The notes: generated by a model from the letters alone, not told the origin. A stretch of 64,000 nt of DNA from Camelus bactrianus (GCF_048773025.1 NC_133572.1:5657001-5721000), one strand, 5' to 3'; positions 34,213-45,965 are shown, numbered from the stretch's first letter. Program-made: numbers and translations.

Positions 34213-34301
34213 TGGGGAGAAGGGTGTAGCTCAGTGGTAGGGCACATGCTTACATGCCCGAGGTCCTGGGTCCTCAGTACCTCCATTAAAAAAAAAAAAA
34301 G
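34213..34301 (+). repeat. Camelid SINE (copy 12)
   Basis: 'ggtgtagctcagtggtaggg', 'gaggtcctgggtcctcagta' (B box partly lost), 'cctccatt' and an A tail. Confidence 0.88.
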
Positions 34302-34917
34302 TAGATCTAAAGAGAAGGTTTGTATATAGGTTTGTTGGGGCAGATAGAGAGCTCAGAATCCAGTCTGTCAGCCGTGTCTCCTTCCAGATAACAGTGTCTC
34401 CAGCTGAGGCTTCTTTAGGAATCGTATCTGTTCTTTTGGAATCATCTCTCTCTTCTGGGATCAGCCACTCAGGTTGAAAGGATGCAGTTTTATCACGGCC
34501 GATGGTTAAGTCACTGATGCTCATTTAAGAAATTCTGAGTAGGAAGCGGCAGCAGAGACTGTTGAAAGAAGAGAGAAAGCAACAGAGAAAAAATAGTAAC
34601 ACTTCAGAGTGAACTGTCACGGTGCTTAACACCCTCCTTAGCCAATCAACAGTGGTCTCCGTGGGAAATTCCACTGGAGGTGGGAGATGATGGAGTAACT
34701 GAGATACTTGGTCCTTAGAGATGGGGAGGCAGTTGACTGGATTTTCCAAGGATACATAGCACTCGTTGAGACATTACTCCTGTCTTTTTATCAGATTACA
34801 GGGTCCTATTTAGTTAATGCCAGTCAACATTAGCCACTGTGCACGCAATGGAAACAGTGAAAATGTACTCTGTCTAATGTACCCAGTATTCAGGATATGC
34901 CTGTGTCTCCATAATTC

Positions 34918-35010
34918 TTTTTTTTTTTTTTTAATGGTGGTACTGGGGATTGAACCCAGGACCTTGTGCATGCTAGTCATGCGCTCTACCACTGAGCCAT
35001 ACCCTCCCCT
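34918..35010 (-). repeat. Camelid SINE (copy 13)
   Basis: T run, then 'aatggtggtactggggattg', 'aacccaggaccttgtgcatg', 'ctctaccactgagccatacc'. 'ataattctt' flanks both sides as a short target-site duplication. Confidence 0.92.
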
Positions 35011-35199
35011 CTCCTAGAATATAATTCTTAAAGATAATTGAAAACAGGTGAAGTTGATCTTGCCTTCCTTTTCCAATAGGCTTGATTCCAAATAACCTCC
35101 TAGAAAACCTCTAGACCAGTATACTCCTTCCCATCAGAACCATTAAGACACCTGCGATATTGTGATTAATAATAATACATATTTTATCTTTGTCCCGTT

Positions 35200-35995
35200 T
35201 CTGGTACAGAGCTCCTAAAACCCTTGAAATTTCCTGAGAGATGAGACCTACAAAACTGTCATTTGTTATGTCAATGAGGTGACTTTGGGACCCCACCTAA
35301 GGATGGAGGCTGGTGGCTAGGAGAACCTAACATGTGATTAGAAGGATGGAACTTTCAGTCCCCTCCCAACAGACACACACACACACACACCTCTGGGGAG
35401 GGGAGAGAGGCTAGAGGTTGAATTACTCACCAGTGGCCAATGATTTAATCGTGCCTGTTAAGACGCCTCCCTAAGAGCCCAAAAGGAGAGGGTTCTGAGC
35501 TTCCAGGTTGGTGAACACGTGGAGATACAAGGAGAATGCACTTCTGGAGAGGGTGTGGCAGCTCCAAGCCCCCTCCCACAGACCCTGCGCTACGTGTCTC
35601 TTCCACCTGGCTGTTCCTGAGTTACATCCTTTGTAATAAACTAACAAGTAAATAAACCTAGGGGGTAAAACAGCTGAGTTCTGTAAGCCTCTCTAACATG
35701 AATCAAACCCAAGGAGGGGGTTGTTGAAACGTCCGTGTTACAGCAATTTGGGCAGAAGCCCAGGTGACAACCTGAACTTGAAACTGGTTTCTGAAGTTGG
35801 AGGAGTGGGCAGGGGAGCAGTCTTGTAGGACGGAGCCCTTAACCTGTGGAATCTGGGTCGATAGTGTCAGAACTGAATTGAATTGTTGGACACCCAGCTG
35901 ATGTCCTGAGAATTGCTTGTTGTGGATGTGAGGAACCACACCCTGCCCACCCCATGTTGGAATTGGGTCCAGAAACACCAAAAGACACCATTAAT
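35200..35995 (+). mobile_element. ERV-L-class LTR fossil (solo LTR-like)
   Basis: The run 'gagctcctaaaacccttgaa', 'aacctaacatgtgattagaa', 'gcttccaggttggtgaacac', 'ctggctgttcctgagttaca', 'tttgtaataaactaacaagt', 'aatcaaacccaaggaggggg', 'gacacccagctgatgtcctg' is a well-known mammalian LTR including its polyadenylation site. Old and broken, no internal genes beside it. The family name (MER21-like) is from memory and uncertain. Confidence 0.75.
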
Positions 35996-36419
35996 TCATC
36001 CTCCCTAAGGTATAAAATAACAGATGCCGTAATTATACCCACAAGTATATCCATGCATATCAGACTAATGATGCTTTATTATAAAATTTCACTTTCATTA
36101 AGAAAAACCTATACCTGCAGAGTTTTGGATGGCAGAGGTCTGTAAGTCCCGGTACATTTTATGAAACACAGCACAATGATTTATTTATGCAACCACAGAA
36201 GTGAGGGAGACATTTCCTAGCTGAAAAAAATCACTGCATTTGAGCATGGCTGTTTATAAAACTACGAAACTACTGATAACAATGTGAGACCTTAGTTTTG
36301 CTCTTGGCTTCCTTGATCCTTGGGTTTCCTCCTGCTTCTCTGAACTTTTTTCTATGTCTCCTTGGCAGCCATATCCTCTGCAAAGTACCTTAGAAAGTTT
36401 TTGTTTCCTCAAATCCTTT

Positions 36420-36970
36420 CATCCTCTCATCCTCCTGAAACAATACATTTAAGGCTGGAATTTGGAAAATTAACATTGAACTGTTTCTTCTTTTCACTGT
36501 ATACTCGAGTAAACACTAGATACCATTTACCCAATTCTGTGATCTCCTTTATGAAAGGCAACCCCTGCCATCTGGTCCAATCTTCAGTTTCCAATCGATC
36601 ACCAGGTCACGTGACTTCACCTCATAAACATCTCGAACTGGTCCACATGTCTCCATCTCCACCCTATCCGTGGTCCAGGCGACCATTACTTCTTGCAAAG
36701 AATGCTCTAAAATCTGCCCAAGTGATCTACTTACGTCACCTCTCACCTCTCTCCAACAAGTTCTTTCCATCCAACCCAGAGATAATTTAAAAGATAATCT
36801 GATCCTGCCTCTACATTGCCTCGAACGGTTCTTACTGCTATCGGATAAATTCTAAACTTCACCATGGATGGTCTGACCCCTAACCTCTTACCAAAACTCC
36901 GCCCTCCCTCCCTCTACCTCGCCAGCAATAAAACAGAATCGTAAACCCTAAAGACTACTTTTCTAATTGG
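36420..36970 (+). repeat. L2-like remnant
   Basis: 'cttcttgcaaagaatgctct', 'gtcacctctcacctctctcc' and 'gataatctgatcctgcctct', 'tcggataaattctaaacttc' follow the L2 3' order in sense. It contains a 142-codon open frame that I treat as chance. Confidence 0.5.
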
Positions 36971-37042
36971 TTTCCTTGCCTGATAATATGTTACAATGGT
37001 AACAATATTCAAATTGAAATCGCTGTTTTTCTGAACAGATTT

Positions 37043-37082
37043 GGCGGGGGTGGGGGGTGGGGGCGGGGGCGGGGGTGGTGGT
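37043..37082 (+). other. G-quadruplex-prone tract
   Basis: Five consecutive runs of five to six G separated by single T or C, a textbook intramolecular G4 pattern. Confidence 0.7.
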
Positions 37083-37564
37083 TCCTTTTTAAAAAAAAAT
37101 TTGCCTGTTTTTACCGTTCGTGTTTTTAGTCAGAAGTGGAGCTTTGGAATGCTCTCTTTTTCCCTTTATGCATAAACATATAATATTAACCTACGGCTTT
37201 AAAGGATTTCATTCTCCAAAAAAGAATTTGAAAGTTTTTGTCTCCTTTAACCTAACAAATGCAAGAAGAAAATTGGAAAAATAGGTCATACTTGTACATA
37301 TTACTAACGAAAATCTTATGTCTCAAAATATGATTTTTTTTTCCTACCCTAAGGGCACTTAATGCGAGGAGAGAATGGTTTCTTGAGCTGTTGTCTCTAA
37401 ATACGATTTTAAAAATTCTATTAGTTTGGGCAAATCCCAAGGTTTCAAGGTCAAGATTGCTGGTAAAACTAATTGTATGGTTCCTGAAACAGAATTACTG
37501 GGTTAAAGATATTTTCTGTAGGGAATTTAGGAACCATTATAACCTTTATGTTTTGGAGTTTTTG

Positions 37565-37650
37565 TTTTTAACAGGGATACTGGAGGTTGCGCTCAGAACC
37601 TCGTGCACGCTGAGTATGCGCTCTGCCACTGAGCTAATACCTCCACCCCG
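37565..37650 (-). repeat. Camelid SINE (copy 14), diverged
   Basis: 'gatactggaggttgcgctca', 'gaacctcgtgcacgctgag', 'ctctgccactgagctaatac'. Older than most copies by its mismatches. Confidence 0.85.
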
Positions 37651-37702
37651 CACCTTTGTGTTTTTGTAATTGGCTCTATTTCATCATATGTTTGTTTGAC
37701 AT

Positions 37703-38242
37703 TGTAGGGGACCAGAGCAGGCCAGCCCAGAATATGCCATAAAGGTTATTTTGAGCTGAAGGCAAGTGAGAATCAACAGATGCAGAAAGACACCTCCCAG
37801 GAGCTTCCCTTGTTTGACTAAAAGCAAAAGTCTCTGAAAACTGGGGATTGCATTCATCTCCTCTCCCGGGAGAGTTTTATGTCCATGAAGACAGACAGTC
37901 AGTGTCAAGATGCACCTGCACAAACAGACCTTCCTCTGTTTCCCGCAAGCACTTACCTGCCCACAATTTGCTGTCCTAGAAAATCAGACCTTTTCCCTTA
38001 TCTTGTCCCTTCTCTAAAAGTTCATTGTCATTTTGTCAAGATGCTGTATTAGCCCACATTCTAACCACTCCTTTGAGTTACTCATCTCTGCCGTTTCCCT
38101 TGTATATGTGCAATGCACAAGTTAATAAACCTTTATTTGTTTTTCCCTTGTTAATCTGTCTTTGGCACTCTAATTCTACAGGGCTCCAGCCAGAGAACCT
38201 AGGAAAGTAGAAGGAAAAAGAGTTTTTTCTTCCCCTGTAACA
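37703..38242 (+). mobile_element. Solo LTR fossil (ERV, probably gammaretrovirus-like class)
   Basis: Starts TGTAGGGG and ends CCCCTGTAACA, a plausible LTR terminal pair. The early 'cagcccagaatatgcca' and 'attttgagctgaaggcaa' are shared in weaker form with 9.3 and 16.5 kb. 'acaagttaataaacctttat' gives the polyadenylation region followed by a T-rich U5. About 540 bp, no internal sequence. No clear target duplication was found. Confidence 0.6.
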
Positions 38243-38647
38243 CAGATGTTACAGATATGTTTTATTTATTTGACATTTTAGTGTGGAGATCTTTACAATC
38301 TTCATAGCAATATAACTTAAATAACATTTATTAACACTAATATCTAAGCAAATTATCACTATTATTTTTAAGATTTCCTTATATAACTTTTCTTTTTTTT
38401 TTCTCATGACAATAGTTCCAATTTATTATAATGGGAAGGGTATTACTCACAAGTCAGGAAATCCAGCGTCAACTCTTGAATTACTGTACATCCCTTAGAA
38501 GTAAATTCTTTTCTCTGTTTTCTCACCTACAAAATGAAACTTAAGATACCAGTTCTCATGGGATAAAATGAGCCCACAAATACAAAACTATTGTGGATAA
38601 AAGATAAAGAACTACAGTTGAATACCGAGGTTTTAAAGTGCTTCTCC

Positions 38648-38735
38648 AGGGGGAAGGGTGTAGCTCCGTGGTAGGGTGCACGCTTAGCACGCACCGGGTC
38701 CTTGGCTCAATCCCCAGTCTCTCCATTAAAATAAA
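38648..38735 (+). repeat. Camelid SINE (copy 15)
   Basis: 'ggtgtagctccgtggtaggg', 'ggctcaatccccagtctctc', 'cattaaaataaa'. Short tail. Confidence 0.9.
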
Positions 38736-38784
38736 CTGCTCCTCCGTTTGCCCCACCCTAGTCCCTGCCCCTCCTTTACCTACT

Positions 38785-38890
38785 AGATGCCAATAGCACC
38801 TACGCCCTCAGTAACTACCGAAAGTGGCTCCAGACATTGCTAAATGTCCCCAGGGAAAAAACCGCCCCTAGTTGAGAACCACTGCTCTGA
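38785..38890 (-). mobile_element. MER5A-type hAT fragment
   Basis: 'gatgccaatagcacctacgc', 'cagacattgctaaatgtccc', 'cctagttgagaaccactg' read as the reverse of a MER5A repeat with its terminal 'cagtggttctcaa'. Confidence 0.75.
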
Positions 38891-39061
38891 TGGTATTAAT
38901 ATTGCTTTCCCGGTTCACACTGCAACTGAATCTCTGTGCGGAATTCTGATTCCCTCGACAGTCCACTCTAGGCCCTTTCCTCCAGAGCAACCAGGTTTTT
39001 AACACTATAAATTGTTTCTCTAATTCTCTAACACTATAGCAATATATATTTTTTTTATGAA

Positions 39062-39179
39062 GGGGGAGGTAATTAGGTTTTTTAAAATTATTTTTTTTTA
39101 GAGGAGGTACCAGGGATTGAACCTAGGACCTTGTACTTGATAGCATGCGCTCTACTGCTTGAGCCATACCCAACCCCCC
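39062..39179 (-). repeat. Camelid SINE (copy 16)
   Basis: 'gggggaggtaattaggtttt', 'agggattgaacctaggacc', 'ctctactgcttgagccatac'. Minority subfamily by the extra D-loop base and the CTCCTCTAAAA tail. Confidence 0.92.
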
Positions 39180-39449
39180 TCGCCCAACCTCCAATACTAT
39201 AAATTCTCTAAGTTCCAGGAGTAGGAACAATGAATATATTTTTCAGCTGGTAGAAGATGGCAGGTGAATAATGGACAAACTCAGTTTCTGAGAAGGGAGA
39301 TTCTTGGCAGAGCCTCCTACTGCAGGCACAGATGAGATGAGATCTCGCGATTTCAGCCTGTCCCTAGTCTAGAAAAGGCAGCGCCCCCTCGCCTCCACTT
39401 TCTGACTCCCAAACGCGTATTTTATTCGTTCGCCCGGAAAATGAGTCCA

Positions 39450-39612
39450 CATAGCATAATTTTTAACTCAAATCTGGTTTTAGTTTCTCCACTTTCTAGC
39501 TCTGTGACTTAGGTCAAACATTTAGGTTTCCACGACTTGATTTCCACATCTGTATAATGGGCATCATAATATTTACTGTACAAAGCATTACACACGAAAG
39601 GCCATTTAATTT
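39450..39612 (+). repeat. MIR SINE
   Basis: 'ccactttctagctctgtgac', 'ttaggtcaaacatttaggtt', 'ttccacatctgtataatggg' follow the MIR core. Confidence 0.75.
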
Positions 39613-39672
39613 TTAAAATATTTTTCTGAAATCACCACTAGACTCTGTTCACTATAAAATGACTCTAATACT

Positions 39673-39710
39673 GGCGGGGCGGGGGGGGGGGGAGCCGGGG
39701 GGGGGAGTGG
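39673..39710 (+). other. G-rich tract
   Basis: Long G homopolymer blocks broken by C or AGCC; G4-prone and also a likely sequencing-error hotspot. Confidence 0.6.
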
Positions 39711-40079
39711 ACCATGGATATTTTGTTTCCAGTCAGTACCAGAGAGCTGTGCCTACCACCCATGGTCATCACTTTGTGCTTAGCTTTTGTCAGTAGTGTG
39801 TGTGTGTTGGGTAAGGGTGTTCTATAATCAGATCACATAAAACTATTTTGTTAATAATTAATTGACAAGACTGTTCATAAAAAGCAAAACAACAACATGA
39901 AACGAAACCTTAACGACTCCTTTAGATACACATATCTTGCGTTCTGACCCAATTCAAGCACAAGTGTATTGATCAGAGGATGATTTTCCTTCTCTTAAAG
40001 CAGATATTTTCATTCTCTCCTGCACAATTTAGCCTTCATCCCAAGGATGCTTTGCAGCACTGGCGGAGGCAGTGGTGCA

Positions 40080-40508
40080 AACATTTCTCCTTAATTAAAA
40101 ATCATATTTTCCCTAGGTCGTTTTGAGTCTCTCTGCTGACTCCTTACCTGCCTCTGGACAGGCTTCCTGGTAAACATCTTTGTATTTCTCCGGGATAGGA
40201 GCGAAAGATGATCTCTAGTCAAAGTTGTCACAGTCTTGAAGAAGGCTTCACATTTAAATTCTTTTCGGGTGCAAATCCTGAAACCTAAATAAAATCCCTG
40301 CTTCTCTGCAATATCCACAACTTCCCCTCGCGTTCGTGTGCCTGGTCCTGGGCCTGGGCCTAACAGGATTTACAATTCCTACCAGGTTAGATGCATTAGA
40401 GTCCGGAACTTTGCCAATTGTAATCACGAAGGACCCCTCTTTTAAATCAATCATAGAAGAATCTCCGAAGAGCCTTTTAGTGAGTTGTACATGTTCCAAT
40501 GGCGCCAT
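40080..40508 (-). other. Unidentified coding-like block
   Basis: On the minus strand an ATG at 40508 opens an 84-codon frame beginning MAPLEHVQLTKRLFGDSS. A second frame, overlapping it at 40318-40254, continues with protein-like composition (EKQGFYLGFRICTRKEF, FFKTVTTLTRDHL) to a stop at 40091. AGGCAG|GTAAGG near 40150 looks like a donor. The block is CpG-richer than its surroundings and no repeat family is recognised. It could be an exon, a decayed host gene or a retrocopy. I do not recognise the protein, and a function is not claimed. Confidence 0.35.
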
Positions 40509-40864
40509 CTGCTGCCAGAACGATGAACAGCACCTTATCCTTCACATTTTAGGCAGAAGGATGGAGCGAAGTCAGTGGCGACTGAGAACTGCGTCCTTCC
40601 GCTGCTGTTTACTCAGAATCCTCCTGGATCGAGGACTGAGTGAGTAAACTTTGTGGCTCCGTGTTTGTTCGTTTGTTCACATTTTAAGTCTATGGCTGCT
40701 AATAATACCCCAACCTATTTTTTTACCCCTTTGTGACACAGTTTTACTTAGAGTCAATTAAAAATATGTACAAAACTCTTTAGGATTTTTCCTTCAGGCA
40801 TTTTTGGTATGTTGTGATTCCTAGGATTTTTTTTTTTTCATTTTTACATAGGTTTTCAATTCTC

Positions 40865-41690
40865 GTTTTCCCCCAGCTTTTATTGAGCTATAATTGACAT
40901 ATAACGTTGTGTAAGTTTAAGGTGTGGTGATTTGATACAGGTATATATTGCACAGTGTTTACCGCGATAAGGTTAGTTACATCCTTCACCTCATGTAATT
41001 ACCATTTTGTTGTTGTTACGGTGAGAACATTAAGCTCTACCCGAAGTAGCAATTTTCAAGTATACAATAAAGTATTGTTAACTATAATCACCATGCTGTA
41101 GGTTAGATCCCCAGGACTTATTCATCTTATAACTGAAAGGTTGTGCCTTTGACCAACATCTCCCCATATTCCCCACCCCTACTCTCTGCTTCCATCAGTT
41201 TGATGTTTTTAGGTTACACATATAAGTGATATCATACAGTGTTTGTCTTTCTCTGTCTGGCTTATTTCAGATAGTGTGATGCCCCCCTGTGGTTGCAGAT
41301 GGCAGGATTCCCTCCTTTTTTAGGACTGAATAATATTCCATTATATATATATATGTAATACCACGTTTTCTTTATCCATTTGTCTGCCAATGGATACTTA
41401 GTTTGTTTCCATGTCTTCACGATTGTCAATAGTGCTGCAATGGACATGGGAGTGCAGCCATCCTTGGAGACAGTGATTTTATTCCCTTTGGGTATATTCC
41501 AGCAGGAGTGGAATTGCTGGATCACATGGTAGTTCTACTGTTAATTTTTTGAGGAACCTCCATACTATTTTCCACAGTGGCTGCACCAGTTTCCTTCTCA
41601 CCAGCAGTGCCCCAGGGTTCCCTTTCCTCCACAGCCTCACCAACATTTATTATCTCATCTTTTTGATAATGGTCATTCTAGTGTGGGAAG
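40865..41690 (-). repeat. Old L1 3' half, antisense
   Basis: 'cttttattgagctataattg', 'aactataatcaccatgctgt', 'gtgtttgtctttctctgtct', 'ggatcacatggtagttctac', 'ttccacagtggctgcaccag' read as the reverse of L1M ORF2 tail plus 3'UTR. Confidence 0.93.
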
Positions 41691-41924
41691 TTCTCTTATT
41701 ATATTTTTTTAAGCTGTAAAATGAATAGAATTATAATGTGTTTTCATTCATAAAATCAGAGTTTGTGCCTTATCTTTTATTAAAATGTCTAATAAACAGT
41801 CTTTCTGGAGTTTTGCCAATTTTATTCATCCCTTTAAACAATCAATTTTTGATTCTGTTGGTTTTCTTCATTGTCATATTTCTGTATTGTCAAAGAAATG
41901 GCTGGCCATTTCATTAATCTTAAA

Positions 41925-42045
41925 ATTTAAAAAAATTGTGATAGAAATATATAACATAAAATTTACCATTTTGAGTATTTTTAAGTGTTCAGTTCAGTAG
42001 TGTAAGATATATTCGCATTGTTGTGACTCCAGCCTGTTCTTAATT
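41925..42045 (-). repeat. L1 3'UTR fragment, antisense
   Basis: 'ataacataaaatttaccatt', 'taagtgttcagttcagtagt', 'tattcgcattgttgtgactc'. The same repeat unit occurs at 60.65 and 62.55 kb. Confidence 0.75.
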
Positions 42046-42461
42046 CTAATACCGAAGTGGACAACTGGGATGTGTTCTTTTTGGGTCAGTGCAGTCTGCA
42101 GTGTTCCTCACTAAGTCGTCAGAATCCTTACAAAAGTGTAAGTTCATTTATTCACAGGACTGAGCAGTTATTACACCAATGTGAATCAGTGAGCCCGTGG
42201 ACACTGGTAAGTCACACTTACATTGCTGTTTCACTCCTGTCCTGTGGAATGTTCTGGGTTTGTTTTCATTGTTCCTATTTTTATTTTTATTGTGGAAAGA
42301 ACACCCCCATGGTTTTAAATATACTCTCACACAGGAGCAAAAAATACCTGTCTTTTCCTAAGCTCAGATTTCCTTGAAGTAGCAGCATTTGTATCTATCA
42401 ACTTGTTTTTTTTTTTTTTTTTAATTTTGGTTTACTTTTTTAATGTCTTTTTTTTTCCCCT

Positions 42462-42573
42462 TGGGGGGAAGGTAATCAGGCTTACTTATTTTTCAGAAGA
42501 GGCACTGGGGATTGAACCCAGGACCTCATGCATGCCAAGCATGCACTTTACCACTTGAGCTGTACCTTCCCTG
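42462..42573 (-). repeat. Camelid SINE (copy 17)
   Basis: 'gggggaaggtaatcaggctt', 'actggggattgaacccagga', 'ttaccacttgagctgtacc'. Minority subfamily. Confidence 0.92.
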
Positions 42574-42789
42574 TTACATCTGCCAACTTGTGATCGAACG
42601 CCTTTGACATAAAGTTTGCATGCCCCTTTAAGTGAATGTATTTCATTTCCTTAGAGAAAGTTTGAAAAAGATAAGAAGAATGAGGAAAAAAGTGAAAATA
42701 AAAAAGTAATAAAATAAAAATTCAACCACATGAAATGAGTTAGGGTGAATGTCTTCTTTCCCTCCAGCCTTTTAAAATATTCTTTCCCA

Positions 42790-42902
42790 AGGGGAGGGTT
42801 TAGCTCAGTGGTGAAGTGCATGCCTTGCATGTACAGGGTCCTGGGCTCAATCCCTGGTGCCTCCATGAAAAATAAATAAATAAACCTAATCACCTCCCCT
42901 CC
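42790..42902 (+). repeat. Camelid SINE (copy 18)
   Basis: 'ggggagggtttagctcagtg', 'gggctcaatccctggtgcct', 'aaataaataaataaacctaa', 'tcacctcccc'. Full length. Confidence 0.93.
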
Positions 42903-43133
42903 AAAAAATGAAACATTCTTTCCTACACTGTGATGCACTCCTATTTCCTGACTGTTCCTCCCTTGTCTCCCTTATCTCTGCATCAGCTCCCTTCTCTGAT
43001 TAGTAACTGTTCGAATCTGCCCTTTGGAACTGAGGGAAGGTCAAGGAGCCTACATTCTACTAATGAAAAATGGAGGGCACAGAAAGTGTCTGTACCAGGG
43101 AGGGTGCGTCCATTTCAGCCATTTTCTTTTGGG

Positions 43134-43241
43134 AGTGGGGAGGTAATTGAGTTTTATTTCATTTATTTACTTTTAATGGAGGTACTGGGGATTGAACCTG
43201 ACACCTTGGGCATGCTAGGCACCCTCCCTATACTCTCCCCC
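43134..43241 (-). repeat. Camelid SINE (copy 19)
   Basis: 'gtggggaggtaattgagttt', 'actggggattgaacctgaca', then a damaged A-box side ending 'atactctcccc'. Third copy within 0.8 kb. Confidence 0.9.
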
Positions 43242-43249
43242 AAGAAGTC

Positions 43250-45670
43250 CTGCTGTGAGAGTGGCTGGCAGATTTCTTGTATATTTGTTGTCACTTATCA
43301 TGGGATAGTTTCAATTCAGATTATCCTATCTGATAACCCAGCCATACTACTCAAAACTGTACCATGGAAATGTGCCATTGATTGAAAAATGAAAGAAAAG
43401 AAAAAAGGAAAAAAGAAAGAAAGATGAAAGCAATCATAGTACTTCATCTTCCCACTGTGACTTTGGAGGAAAGGTCCACTCCTTGCCCGGCCATTTTCCA
43501 ATGCTTGAATTCTGGATTCCATTCTTGCTCTTTTTTTTTTTAGGTTTCTGAAATCATACTCCGTTTTCCCCAGATCAGTGAATAAATCAGGACATAAACA
43601 TGCAATAATTCCTATTCCTCTGCTATTTAGATTTTTTATTTCTCTGCTACCATAAACTCACGATGAAAGTGTGAAAGCAAGTCTGGAGTGGACGAACCTT
43701 TAACACGTAGTGTGTCCATGTCCCTGAGTCTCCACATCCTTTTCCCCAATGCAAACATGCTTTTTTTTGCCCTTATCGCTCCTAAATTTGATCCTTAGCA
43801 ATTATCTTTCACTTTCTAATAATTGTTTTAAATGTGTAAAAATGGAGTGCTGGGAGACTTAAGCTCCATTTCTCCAGGGAACAGGAAGGAGTAAAAAAAC
43901 TCTGGATTTAAGGACACTGAAAAATATTGTCTCTATCAGGTTTTCTCACCTTTAGCGGCTGACCTGGGTCTCCTAGATATTTAGCAACATCTCTGGCATC
44001 TTACCACTAGGGGGCAGTAGCATTCCCTCAGTTGTGCCATAGATTGTATTTGGCAGAAACACTACGGTTTTAAGTGTAAGAGTGATTGTCCTTTAATGTT
44101 ATCATTTCGAACGGTTGGTAAATTGCTTGCACAAGGGTCTTGAAAAGTATATGCACAGTAGGGCTTGTTTTCTTGTTACTGTTGGAACCCTCCTCCCACC
44201 ATGTACGTAAGTCCAGGTTAACCCACAGAGGATGGCAGTCCAAACAGTAAGAGACCCTCGTCATCCCAGCCATCCCATATAGTCATCATAAACCAGCCAG
44301 CCCCAGCCAACCACCTGCTGACGACAGACGGACAGACAGGGTGAGCCCAACTAGGATGGGTCAAAGTCAGTCCAAACCAGAACTATCCAGTGGAATTCAG
44401 CCCAAATCACTGACCCTCAGACTGTAAAGTAAATGAATTGGTTGTTTGAAATGTGGTCTATTTATGCAACGGAACATTTATTCATCCAGAAAATATCCAT
44501 AAAGTATTATGAGACAGTGAAAAATATCTAGTCTCTGTGCCTGGCTCTTGGCACAGAGTTCCTAAAACCCTTGGAATTTCCGAAGTGATGGCGGGGCAGT
44601 AGGGTGGTTCTCATCTCTGAGGCCACTAATTACAGAGAGGTAAGCATCACCTCGATCCCGCAAATATGTCACCACCAGTAATGAAACAAACTGACGAATG
44701 TCTCATGATGCAGTGCAATGAGGAGACGTCACCTCTGTGGTGTCCTTGCCTGTGTTTGACCTGAGGGACAGGATGAGATAAATAATTTGCCCCAAATCCC
44801 CAGTTAAATTGTGGGCTCGGGCCAGAATGCAAGCTGAGCAACTCAGGAGGCCTAGCTCTTAACGGATATTGTAACCGGAGCCCCAGGGGCAGAAACAGCA
44901 GGGGGTCCTGCGACTTGGACTCTTAGAAATGTCAGAAGAGGCACTACACTCAGGACTGTTCCAGCATTTTGGAGGAGCACTAAGTGAAATGACTGGTTCT
45001 GAGTTGGATCCTGGACTTTGAGAGAAGCTATGAGGGACATTACTGTGTATTAGACAATGTACCAGTAGATATATATAGTTGGGTGTCTTTTAGGATGATG
45101 CAAACTGAGTTATTTAGGGATAAATAAACTGGTGAATTTAGGTGGAGAATATACAGGTGTTTGTTGTTGCTTTTTAATTTTTCTAGAATTTCCAAGTTCA
45201 AATTTGGAGGGGAAAAAAACTGGACCCCCTGGATAAGGAAGCATTCATTCTAAGACAATTTGCAAAGGAAGGGACTGTAATGCAGGTAACTACGTAGAGT
45301 AGAAAGCTCTTTCTAGCCCCCAAATGGAAGAAGCCAAGTACTTATGGAGGGAAAAGGAGTCTAAGGAAGGTACCTGGATGGGTAGGCGATCGATCACCTG
45401 TGAGTTCTCCCAAGAAGTGTGAATCTCTCTTCTGTTGAGTCTGAGGAGAACGGGGCAGCCAATATATATAAGAAATCGTTTGGTACTGAGAATTCCACAC
45501 AACTGCTAGCACGAGGTACTAGACCCCCCAGAATTCAGGGGTGCAACGGTGCAGGGTGTGGTAACAGGATTGACAGTGACAGCCAAGCCTCCCCAGGACC
45601 CTTTCTCCACCGGTCCACGGCACACACATGAGCAGATTTACTGTCTGAATTTAACTGAGAAGGGCAAAGC
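43250..45670. other. Intergenic with worn repeats
   Basis: A MER5-like scrap at 43935-44065 ('tagatatttagcaacatctc', 'ctagggggcagtagcattcc'). A short LTR scrap at 44540-44600 ('cagagttcctaaaacccttg') matches the start of the 35.2 kb LTR. No gene recognised. Confidence 0.45.
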
Positions 45671-45693
45671 ACCAAATTGAAAAGATAGTGTTG

Positions 45694-45811
45694 CGGGGGG
45701 CGGGGTGTAGCTCAGGGGTAGAGTATGTGCTTAGCGTGCATGGGTTCAGTCCCCAGCACCTCCTCCATTCAGAAAAATTACAGTAAAAGCCTTATTACCT
45801 ACCTCTCCCCA
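45694..45811 (+). repeat. Camelid SINE (copy 20) with target-site duplication
   Basis: 'ggggtgtagctcaggggtag', 'gggttcagtccccagcacct'. Flanked by a perfect 14-bp duplication GAAAAGATAGTGTT at 45679-45692 and 45814-45827. Confidence 0.95.
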
Positions 45812-45834
45812 AAGAAAAGATAGTGTTACCATCT

Positions 45835-45965
45835 ACCCTTCACAGATGAGAAAAGTGAGGTCGTGAGAAGTGAAGTGATTTTCCCCAGGTCTTAGAACTA
45901 GTGAGCAGCAGAGCTCAGCTTGGAGGCCAGGCTACTTTCCCCAGGGGTCCACATTCTTAGCCATT
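45835..45965 (-). repeat. MIR SINE, antisense
   Basis: 'ttcacagatgagaaaagtga', 'agtgaagtgattttccccag', 'tagtgagcagcagagctcag' are the reverse of a MIR core. Confidence 0.7.

Noticed and set aside
34231-34749. Two adjacent minus-strand frames with an acceptor-like pyrimidine tract
   Set aside because: The first begins at a non-ATG codon, neither resembles a known protein, and the left one runs into SINE copy 12.
36362-36790. 142-codon plus-strand open frame as a gene
   Set aside because: It lies across L2-like sequence, has low-complexity Ser/Pro/Leu composition and no domain.
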